A stretch of DNA of 64,000 bases from Phlegmacium glaucopus (taxonomy: Eukaryota > Basidiomycota > Agaricomycetes > Agaricales > Cortinariaceae), in assembly GCA_015039465.1 (NCBI GenBank), contig MU130237.1, positions 682,001 through 746,000 on the forward strand, read 5' to 3'. Below the pieces are notes generated by a model. The model searched no databases and was not told the DNA's origin. It worked only from the letters and a program-made list of their open reading frames with translations. The position numbers were made by a program, and so were the translations under genes. How positions within the stretch are numbered: position 1 is the first letter of the stretch; each line of letters starts with the position of its first letter. This document shows, piece by piece, positions 55,115-64,000 of this stretch.

Positions 55115-57876
55115 TGGTTTCCTCTAGCGTTCTTGGTTTTCCTCGCATCGGTATGTTGAAGCCTACATTCATATCATGCTGTTCGTCTTAAGAGGTCTTT
55201 CTGACACAATCCTTATCATTAGGGGCCAATCGTGAAGTCAAAAAAGCTGTCGAAGCTTACTGGGCTGGAAAGATTTCTGCTGATGAATTGACCAAGGCTG
55301 CAGCTGAGGTCAAAAATGCCAGCTGGACTAGCGTCAAGTCCAAAGGTGTAGACTTCGTCCCAAGGTTCGATTTAGATTCTAATCAAGATGAAACATGTTT
55401 AACTAAAATCGGTTGTCATCAGTGGCGAGTTCTCTCTTTACGATCATGTCCTTGACCACTCCGCCGCTTTTAATGTAATCCCCAAAAGATATGTTGGGCT
55501 TGGACTCTCACCTCTTGATGTTTACTTCGCCATGGGCCGTGGCCGTCAATCAGGTAGCGTCGACGTGCCTGCTTCCGAAATGAAGAAATGGTATATCAAT
55601 CACGATGTACATGATGAATTGATCAACCTGATTCCTTTTTTAATTTTTTTTTCAGGTTTGACTCCAACTACCATTTTGTTGTTCCTGAGTTCTCCGACGA
55701 GACCGATTTCAAGTTGAATTTCAACAAGGCTGTCGAGGAATTCAAAGAAGCGCAGGCCGCTGGTATTGCGACCCGCCCCGTCGTTCTCGGCCCAATCTCT
55801 TTCCTCGTCCTCGGCAAAGCTAGCAAAGATGCCAAGCCCGGATTCCAGCCTATCACCCTGCTCCCTAAACTCATTCCGGTCTATGAGACCCTCCTTCGTG
55901 ACCTCAAGGCTGCTGGTGCTGAGTGGGTTCAAGTCGACGAGCCCGTCCTTGTTCTTGACAGCGCAGCGACATTGGAATCGCACTTCGCCACTGCTTACAC
56001 TGCTCTCTCCAGCGTCGCACCCAAGATTCTCCTCACCACCTACTTTGCCCGCCTTGATTCTAACATAACCTACGTCGCCAAGCTGCCGATTGCAGGTCTT
56101 CATATTGATCTTGACCGTGCTCCTGGACAACTTGATGAAGTACTGACCGCTTTGAAGCCTACCAATATCGTTCTTTCTCTCGGTCTTGTATCCGGCCGTA
56201 ACATCTGGAAAACTGACTTTGACGCTGCCATCAAACTTGGACAAAAGGCCATTGATGCTCTCGGACAAGATCGTGTCATCATCGCGACATCTTCATCCCT
56301 CCTTCACACACCAGTCACTCTTGCTTCTGAGAAGAAGCTCACTGAACAGCAGAAGGACTGGTTTTCTTTTGCCTTGGAGAAGGCCTCTGAGGTTGCAACC
56401 ATCGCTGCTGTCCTCTCTGGTTCCCAAGACCCTGCTACCGCTGCGGCTTTGGAAGCGAACAAAATCTCCATCGCTAAACGCCGCAAATTTGAAAGCACCT
56501 CCGATGACACTGTCCGCAAGCGTGTTGCTGCCATCACCCCAGACCAGCTTGAACGCAAAAGCCCGTTCACTATCCGAAAGGAAATACAAGCCAAGCATCT
56601 GAATCTTCCTAAGTTCCCTACGACTACTATTGGTTCTTTCCCTGTATGTCGTATCTTCAATCTAAGTTTCCCAATACTGATGTATCCTTGTTTACAGCAA
56701 ACCAAAGAGATTCGTCAAGCTCGTGCCAAGTTGGGCAAAGGCGAGCTTACGGAGGGGGAATATGAAGAGTTCATCAAGAAGGAGATTGAGCTTGTAGTTC
56801 GTTTCCAAGAGAAGATTTCTTTAGATCTTTTGGTACATGGAGAGCCTGAGAGAAACGACATGGTGCAATACTTCGGCGAGCAACTCCAAGGTTTCGTCTT
56901 CACTCAAAACGGTTGGGTCCAGAGCTACGGTTCTCGGTGCGTGTTACGGATTATTTACAGACCCGCCCTCTTCTGACTGATATTACCTGTAGCTATGTTC
57001 GTCCTCCCATCATCGTCTCCGACGTCAGCCGTCCTCACCCCATGACCGTCAAATGGAGTAGCTACGCTCAAAGTTTGACCTCCAAGCCCATGAAGGGCAT
57101 GCTTACCGGCCCTGTCACCATTCTCAACTGGTCATTCCCTCGTGCTGATGTTTCCAGGGAGTTGCAATCCAAGCAGCTTGCTCTTGCTCTCCGCGACGAG
57201 GTTGTTGACCTTGAAAAGGCTGGCATTAGTGCCATCCAAGTCGATGAGCCTGCTATCCGTGAAGGAGTAAGTTGAACAACCTTGTGGAGAAAAATACTTA
57301 ATGTTTGCCTCAGTTACCCCTTCGCCGCTCTGATTGGGATGCTTATCTTAAGTGGGCTGTTGATTCGTTCAAGCTTTCCACCGCGGGTGTCACCGATCAA
57401 CTCCAGACTCACTCACACTTCTGTTACTCTGATTTCGACGACATCTTCCCTTCCATCCAGCGACTTGATGCTGATGTCATATCTATCGAGGCCTCCAAGG
57501 CCGACATGAAACTCCTCAACACCTTCAAGCATTATGGATACTCCAACCAGATCGGCCCTGGTGTTTATGACATCCATTCACCCCGTGTTCCAGGAGGACA
57601 GGAAATCAAGGACCGTCTCAAGTCCATGCTTGAAATCCTCCCTGAGTCTCTTCTTTTCGTCAACCCCGTAAGTAATTTTTTTACAGTGGAACAATATGAT
57701 TATTGATCATGCGTTTGAATAGGACTGTGGTCTCAAGACTCGTGGTTGGAAAGAGACAGAAGGTCAGTAATTAACTGAACTTTAAGCGAACACCAAGTCT
57801 CATGACCTGTGCAATAATAGCCTCGCTTATCAACCTTGTTGAGGGTGCCAAGTGGGCTCGTGTAACCTACGCTTAA
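55115..57876 (+). CDS. MET6: Cobalamin-independent methionine synthase
   Basis: Transfers the methyl group of 5-methyl-THF(Glu)n to homocysteine, the last step of methionine synthesis, in the cytosol. Nine exons, about 770 residues. The start [13 protein letters not shown] is the standard N-terminus. Blocks: [88 protein letters not shown]. Zinc ligands are in [14 protein letters not shown] (His, Cys) and [11 protein letters not shown] (Cys). The end is AKWARVTYA. All eight introns are canonical GT-AG. Codon use is strongly C-biased at third positions, as expected for an abundant protein. Confidence 0.97.
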
Positions 57877-59098
57877 AAGTCTTCCACTTCCGTCTTCCGC
57901 TTCAACAGCGTTCGTGATCTGGTTAATTTAATGACAATCACCCTTGATTGTTTTGACCGTTCCATGCTTGTGGCGATAATCATAGGTCGAGAGCGTCCCG
58001 TCATCTCTGATGGAATGTTGCGTTACGGCCCGCGGAGTGCTTCAGTGGAGGCAGGAGCTTTGCGTGTGTTGTAAGATGTTGTGTTTGGATTTCAACAATC
58101 CACGTCTCTTATGTATTCAAACCGTTTTACCTGTTGTACGATCAAAAATAAGAATGTGATAATGACTTCGAGATCTATCCATACAAGTGTGAATATGTTA
58201 AGTATGATATATATAGAATGTGAATATTTGAACTAGTCCATGTACTCAGTTTTTGAGACTTTGAGTAGGAATGCGGTGCCTCTTCATGATTGGACTGCTG
58301 GTTTTTGAGGTGCGCGCCTCAAGGGAGTAGATGGCGTGAAGCAGGGTCAATCAAAGCATCGCGAGTTGGGGAGGAAGGTCATGATAGTGAGGTGCCCTTT
58401 GGTGATTTCGGGGGGGGGGCAAATCATATAAAGGAGTGCGATCAACTCCCGCCGCGCGGTTCCATCCTTGAGTATATGCCCATTTGGAAGCGCTGCCTTG
58501 TTACTTTGCTGCCTAGGTAGCGTTAAAAGGCCTTAGCCTTAGCAAGCGCCGAACCATTTCATCACAGAAGACCTTGACTTGGAGCCCAACGAGGACTTGG
58601 AGTTGCAAGTGGAGGTCGGAGAAGAGATGGTCTTTGACGGACGAAGGATAAAACCTAATTCGCTATACATCTCGTGAGTTTCGCGAGAGTAAGAGGACGA
58701 GTAAGGTATGAAGATGTTGATCGATGGTGAAGAGGATGAGGTAGTGGGATACCAGCCTGAAGGGTATGAGGCTGACGAGTTGGCGAAGTTGGAAGAAGGC
58801 ATGGCTGGATGTAGAATGATAACTAAGAGAGCAACTAATCAAAGTGCTTTCGGGAATCGGTGTGGTAAATGTGTTGTTGAGCGCTGGCTGGTGGAGGATG
58901 CTGCAGAATCATGGTGTACTTTGGTAGACACTTTATAGGCGCGGGGAGGTACCAATCACTTTTGCAATCAATATTTCTATTATACTACTTTTGGTAACTG
59001 TTTGGCATCACTTTTCGTGACCAAATATCGTTGCTACCAATCTCATTGTCCATGTATTATTTGCGTAAAGCCATTTAACAAATAAATCAATCCACCAT
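57877..59098. other. Long intergenic region with possible gene remnant
   Basis: About 1.2 kb between convergent MET6 and photolyase genes. 57877-58280 is AT-rich 3' sequence. 58550-58680 on the + strand reads as acidic protein-like sequence (TEDLDLEPNEDLELQVEVG), continued in another frame after 58700 (MKMLIDGEEDEVVGYQPEGY) without an intron of normal size between. A G run of 9-10 bases sits near 58410. This may be a decayed gene or chance. Confidence 0.4.
58548..58938 (+). pseudogene. Possible remnant of an acidic protein gene
   Basis: Two + strand frames rich in Glu and Asp are separated by only about 35 bp with a GTGAGT at 58674, too short for a normal intron. Downstream the reading loses coding character (ITKRATNQSAFG...). 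I do not recognise a parent family. The low-complexity acidic reading may also be an artefact of purine-rich DNA. Confidence 0.2.
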
Positions 59099-61332
59099 TC
59101 ACTCCACGCCAGGGTTTTTGAACCTCCTTAACGCCCTCTTCCTCGCCTCATTATGTGGAATAATGGGCAGGGAGTAGCCCAACCTATTCGCAACATTAGC
59201 AGAAGGATTGTAAAGATCTAGATGAAATAAAAAAGTCGTTACTAAGCTGACGAGGGCTGATGGAGAATGTACCCATACCGGGACCTCTTAGATGTCGAAG
59301 TTCTGGGACCCAGTGGCGAATAAAGTCACCACTCGGATCAGCCTTTCATAGCTTAAGTAAATGTTCCATTTAAACTGCGACCAAATAACGCGAAAACATA
59401 CCTTCAAGCTTTGAGTATATGGATTAAATATTCTGAAATACGGACAGGGGTCAACTCCCGTGCTTGCGCACCATTGCCATCCACCGTTGTTCGAAGCAAG
59501 ATCGCCGTCTATGAGTTTTTCCATGAAGTACTATCATAACACCGTCAATCAAGACATTTGTCAATGAGCAAAAAAGATCACCTTCTCCCCCGCTCTCCAA
59601 TCGATCATGAGATCTTTGGTAAGATACATTGCTGTGATCATCCTTGCACGGTTATGGACCCATCCCATCTCATTGATACATCGCATGGTAGCGTCAACAA
59701 TCGGGACCCCTGTTTGCCCAGCTTTCCATCTCTGTAGGCTTTCACCATCTTGGTTATTTTTGCTGACTCGACCAACAGCAGGGCTTTCCGGGGCTTGATA
59801 ATCCTCCCAAACCACTGTGGAGAACTTCTCCAAATAGGGTCGCCCCATGGACACGCGGGGAAATGAGGCAAGTATTCCAGTGTAAAAATCACGCCAAGCA
59901 ATTTCTTGGATCCAACGTCCCACACCCGAAACTCCACTCCCTTCAACCTTTACCATGTTGGACTTGAGCATCGCCGCTCTCAAGCAAGCACGCACAGAGA
60001 TCACTCCAGATGACAAGTATGCACTGATAAACGTCATTATTCAACACGCTGGTTAAAAGACATTACTGACCTAAGGCGGCTTGTAGTGTCGCGGTCAATG
60101 TAATCTCTATCTTGAGCATATCTAGCAATGCGGCTATCCTTGCCATCTTCCGAGCCAGAAGATAGGGGGTTGACGGCTCCAAGTTGTGAGGAACGCACTT
60201 TGGTTGTCAAGAATCGTTGCAGGATCTACGCTTAGGGTTTTCAGGGGATATGACGACGAGGAAGGAGGCCATCTCACCTCTGCAGCAACATCTTCGCCCT
60301 CTGGCCAGACCTTTGCCATAAGGGCACGATCCGCGCCATCGAGTTCAAACCCCTCAATCATACTCGGTACTAGGGAATCAAAAAGCGGACCAAACAGATC
60401 AGAAGACCTGATAGAATCATTGTTGGGCATAGGGGGCAGACAGTCCTCCAGGTAGTAGGGAATGTCCGCGTTAATGGTGGTAATCCATTGCCTTTGGTAA
60501 GGTGAATATACCTGCTATCTATGAGATTCTGCGAAAAGAAATTCAAGAACTAATATCACTGACGGCGTAAGGCTTCTTCTGTTTCGTGACGATCACACCA
60601 GGCTCGACCACGCATTTATTATGGAAGAGATTGATTTGGACACCTTTTGAAACTGCAAGCCTGGATAACTCGATATCACGCCGAAGTTCATCAACTTCGT
60701 ATTCGATATTTCCAAAAAGACGTGTGGCGCCATATGTTTCACAAAAGGATAATATGGAAGATGGCACCGTCTTTCTGGATGCTTCAATGCTGGAGTAAAG
60801 TGGTATGTGCAATTTAGAAAGAGAGTTCTGCGTTGCTTTGAGTAAGACATATTCAGAGGAACAAGAACAATCTGCTAACCCTCAAGACTGCAAGATTACG
60901 AAGTGTGAAGTCGATTTTGCGCGCGCTTCTATCATGAGCTATATAGTCTTCTGGGCTAAACACGAATAGAACGATGAGCGGAATGTCATCCTGTCGAGCC
61001 TGCTTAGAAGCACGATTAAGGGCTTTGTTGTCTATGGCTGGGAAAAAGCCGTCAGAAGATGACTTTGAAAAAAATGGCGAAAACGAGCTATTACTTCTGA
61101 GATCGGACATTCTCATCCAGTAAACAACGCAATCGCCCGTCTGGGGCGATTTAAGCCTTCTGTCCAAGACCGTTTCCAGCTGAGAAAATGGTGTTTTGGC
61201 GTCGGCAGCAGCAGAAGCTTCCTGGGATGCAACTTTGATGGGATGAAATTCTTTGGTGATACGGGCACGTTTCTGAGGATGTGAACCAGTCGGTTGATTA
61301 ATTGCATTGAGTGAATTGTTGCGTTTGGACAT
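59099..61332 (-). CDS. PHR1: CPD photolyase (class I, photolyase/cryptochrome family)
   Basis: Uses blue light and FADH- to reverse cyclobutane pyrimidine dimers. Eight exons, about 590 residues, start [17 protein letters not shown], a basic N-terminus with KKR-type sequence (QKRARITKE) for nuclear or mitochondrial targeting. Blocks: [34 protein letters not shown] site [72 protein letters not shown], and [20 protein letters not shown], which marks CPD rather than 6-4 enzymes. The intron before GKDSRIARY was placed by frame and is less certain. Its promoter overlaps the 3' end of DOM34. Confidence 0.93.
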
Positions 61333-61401
61333 GGTGCACAGCGAGACCTAAATGAAAGCTTTATATCTAGGAGAGTCTCAGCCAAGTAGGATTGTATTGA
61401 G

Positions 61402-61426
61402 CACGTGATTATATCATGACGTCATG
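61402..61426. promoter_or_regulatory. Candidate photolyase promoter elements: CACGTG and a CRE-like 12-bp palindrome
   Basis: CACGTG at 61402-61407 and CATGACGTCATG at 61415-61426, with a perfect TGACGTCA inside, lie 70-95 bp upstream of the photolyase ATG. The palindrome overlaps the DOM34 stop codon at 61422-61424. Binding factors are inferred from motif resemblance (bHLH and bZIP/ATF). Confidence 0.45.
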
Positions 61427-62992
61427 TGTTATCTTCAAGTTCTGCCTGTTCCCTTTCTTCTGCCTCGACCACTTCGATATCAAGTGGAAATGTTAAAATA
61501 GCGGCGATACCAGTTAATTGATTGAGTTCTGTCGTGATATCAGCAACGGCTTCTTGAATATTTCAAAAATCTTACGTTGTCCCGATTCATGCATGCTTGA
61601 AAAGATCACCACTTCTCCACCTTTTTGTTGTACAGCTTCTACTAAGGCGACGTATTTTTTCCTCGTAGTCGGCTCGCTTGCCCTAGATGGAAATAAATGT
61701 AGTCCATGAATGAAGAGAGTAGTGAATACAGTTCTACCTGAACAAGTCATCGGAAATTAGCAATGTGCCAATCGCTCCTCGGTCGGCAGCCAAACAGACG
61801 TGGTCGGGGCCATACCAGGCACGCATTTCATCGGAACCGAGCATTTTAAAAAACCTTGAATGAAAGTGAGTGAAGCTGTTGGATGATTGAGATAAATCAT
61901 ACTTGTCAAGTGCTATGCCCTCCCTTGCAAACTTGGTCTCCTTTAATTGACTAGACACCTAAGTGAGCGTTAGCCGACTATACAAATGATTATAGACATG
62001 CTTACCTCTGGACTTTTCAAAACTTCAACTAAACTGTGTACATGTGGACTGCTAACGTGTACTCGGACGGCCTTTTCTTTCAATGCTTTCTGCAAGGTCT
62101 TGTCCCCTCGTTTCACTGCTTCTGCCATGATATAATCAAAGACAGCATCTCGAACCCAACCTGGACTGGCGATGACAATGGCTCGTAAACCAACAGTTGC
62201 GTATGGAATGTGCCGTACGAATGAGTCATATAGGGTTCCGTAAAATTTGACCAAGGCTTTATCATGTTGCGAGGCGCCTGATGAGGCGGATTTTCGGGGT
62301 ATGGCCACAGAAATCCGATGGGTTATTAGAGTCATATGCTGAGAGAGCAAACAGAAAGCAGCCACTCCTTCCCCGCAGACCACGGCGCCAACTTCTGCCC
62401 CCCTTCCTGGGATAATGGCTTCTTCAACTCGACCGATGGCAACACTGTCCCAGCCGTCCAATTTTTCAATTCGTACATCGCGATTCGCCTCCACATCAAG
62501 GGTGTGAAATGCTCCTAATTTTACGTGTGGATTTTCTGAAATAACACGACCTGAGATATGGAGGGTGGCTGTTGCAGCCGCTGCGGAAGACGATGTGCCT
62601 TCTTGGTCCTGAGGTGTAATACTTGCGCTAGGCGTCCTCGAAGAAGAAAAATCAACGCGGCCAACTTGAATAGTAAGATTTAAGCGAATACGGTGAGATT
62701 CAGTGGAACCTGTCGAGGAAACTGTTTGAACACGCCTGCGGGGTGCAACAGAGTCAGATCACCAAATTATAAGGCTCTGAGTCTTGCATAGAGACTGACC
62801 TAACAGCAGGTCCACGAACAGAATCTCCATTCTGGATCAGGTTATAAAGATGCCACATATCTTCATCGTCTTCTGGACGTAGTGTAACATGGCCCTACAT
62901 ATCCTGTCAGGGATCAACTCAACGCACTATGAGCGCTAAAGATCTTAGCATACCGCCCCGTGTTTATCAATAAATTTGTTAACGAGCTTCAT
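61422..62992 (-). CDS. DOM34: Ribosome rescue factor Dom34 / Pelota
   Basis: Recognises stalled ribosomes with an empty A site and, with Hbs1 and Rli1, splits them (no-go and non-stop decay). Seven exons, about 420 residues, start [20 protein letters not shown]. The SmR-like N domain has [24 protein letters not shown]; the centre has [17 protein letters not shown] and ISVAIPRK; the C domain has [30 protein letters not shown] sequence ([15 protein letters not shown]) and [30 protein letters not shown]. No GGQ motif, as expected for Pelota versus eRF1. Divergent from the TXNDC9-like gene, 156 bp. Confidence 0.95.
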
Positions 62993-63148
62993 TTCTTTGT
63001 CGCAGTATGTTAGACTGGCGACTCGACGATGAATGATAAAGTGTGAATGAACGTAGTAATCACGGTAATGCAGACGCAATTCAAAAGTTATCGATCATCT
63101 CAATATTTACATAATCCAACCCCTACTTTGTCCCTCCATTATTTTGGC

Positions 63149-64000
63149 ATGCAAGAAAGGTGAGCATTTCTTTTGTTTGAAGACTTCGTCATTTTCACCT
63201 TTTGGCCTATAGCAACTCTAGGATTAATTCTCTGGCTGCCCGACTTGTAGAACCTAATGATCCCAATCGGTCGAGACGCGACGCCAAGGACGATGACGAT
63301 GACGACGACGCCCTTTTTGCAGAATTGGAAGAAGAGATCGAAAACAACAGTAATTCTTTCATGAGAGAGCATGGTCTGCAGATGCTCAAGAGAGAGTAAG
63401 GTGCCTTTCATTTGGACGTGTCAAGTGCTTCCTTTCGCCCTTATGTTTAAATTTGTAGGATGGAAAACGTGAAGCAGATGAAAGAAAACGAACATGGGAG
63501 GTATACGGAAATTACGGATGAAAAGGAAGTGGTGCGAGTGAGTGCGTAAGTTCTCCGCTACATTTTCAGGTTACCTTGAATGAATAATTCCCATCTAGAC
63601 ATGAACCAAGATGCGTGATTCACTTCTATCACTCCAAATTCAAGCGGTGTGAAATTATGGACAAACATCTGGCAGTAAGCTAGAGTAAAACCATACTTGC
63701 AACTTGCTTAGCTTCTATTGGCAGAAACTGGCTCCCAAATATTTCAACACTCGCTTTTTGCGGGTTTTTGTGGAGAATATTCCCTGGCTTGTCGAGAAAT
63801 TATCAATCAAGGTGTTACCTTGCGTCATCTGTTTCGTCGACGGAGTCACGAAGGATAGGTAAGTGGTCTTTGCCAATTAGATGGACGCCAGATGTTCACA
63901 AATTAGATTCGTTGGATTTGAGGAGTTGGGTAATAGCGATGCCTTCGATACAGCTGTCCTCGAGTTGAGATTGTCGTCGTGTGGTATGTTCACCCCTCCA
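63149..64000 (+). CDS. TXNDC9 / PLP1-like phosducin-family thioredoxin-fold protein (3' end outside window)
   Basis: Co-factor of the CCT chaperonin in tubulin and actin folding. Six exons are visible; the first has only 11 coding bases (MQE plus part of S) before a GTGAGC. An acidic stretch (KDDDDDDDALFAEL) is followed by a helix (FMREHGLQMLKREMENVKQM) and the thioredoxin-like domain: EPRCVIHFYHSKFKRCEIMD, KLAPKYFNTRFLRVFVENIP, KVLPCVICFVDGVTKDR|FVGFEELG. The Cys of a canonical CXXC is reduced to a single-Cys motif as in the family. The last exon ends at a GTATGT donor at about 63983, so the C-terminus is beyond the window. Confidence 0.92.

Noticed and set aside
58404..58420. G-quadruplex candidate at the G run
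   Set aside because: A single run of G without further G tracts nearby.
1..64000. Biosynthetic cluster, transposon, CRISPR array or prokaryotic-type operon
   Set aside because: No backbone enzyme, transposase, terminal repeats or spaced identical repeats; genes are intron-rich eukaryotic housekeeping genes.

Overview
This 64 kb window is nuclear DNA of a filamentous basidiomycete, most likely an agaricomycete. The evidence is dense protein-coding genes (29 coding models, about one per 2.2 kb), introns that are nearly all 45-65 nt and number about 160 by my hand count, and a gene content of conserved fungal housekeeping proteins. I cannot name the species. The sequence is a draft: a run of exactly 100 N lies at 1266-1365. 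The first and last genes run off the window. I found no transposon, CRISPR array, rRNA or tRNA gene.

Layout. 1-8 kb: C-terminus of a Ser/Pro-rich protein, a coiled-coil protein of unknown function, a Tma17-like proteasome chaperone, an SDT1-type pyrimidine 5'-nucleotidase, ribosomal protein eL6 and the mitochondrial insertase COX18. 8.5-19 kb: the centromeric histone CENP-A, a Gfd2/YDR514C-like DEDD-fold protein, LAG1 ceramide synthase, REX3 RNA exonuclease, a PHAF1 (UPF0183) protein and DNA polymerase epsilon subunit DPB2. 19-29 kb: one giant gene for an FMP27/BLTP2 bridge-like lipid transfer protein. 29.6-38 kb: a DUF2985 membrane protein, URA3 (OMP decarboxylase), PUS7 and an MFS transporter. 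38-46.6 kb: a SUR1-type sphingolipid mannosyltransferase, SWT1 (PIN nuclease), PCF11, ribosomal protein uL6 and STE14. 46.8-64 kb: MEF2 (mitochondrial EF-G2), an acidic nuclear-type protein, a sorbitol/xylitol dehydrogenase, a Ran1/Pat1-like kinase, MET6, a CPD photolyase, DOM34 and a TXNDC9/PLP1-like thioredoxin-fold protein.

The genes do not form a biosynthetic cluster or a single pathway. They are housekeeping functions: translation and quality control (eL6, uL6, PUS7, MEF2, DOM34), RNA turnover and 3' ends (REX3, SWT1, PCF11), sphingolipids and lipid transfer (LAG1, SUR1, FMP27), chromosome maintenance (CENP-A, DPB2, photolyase), pyrimidine metabolism (SDT1, URA3), and mitochondria (COX18, MEF2). 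Many are head-to-head pairs sharing 100-250 bp (SDT1/RPL6, CENP-A/Gfd2-like, PHAF1/DPB2, URA3/PUS7, STE14/MEF2, dehydrogenase/kinase, DOM34/TXNDC9).

No unmistakable new system is present. The most unusual signal is at the level of splicing. At least six introns start with GC rather than GT, in six different genes, several beside highly conserved residues that fix the boundary. Three of these six are stop-free and a multiple of three. In addition, the start codon of the FMP27 gene appears to be split by an intron (A|TG). Intron boundaries below were set by hand from consensus sites, reading frame and family knowledge, without transcripts or database searches.
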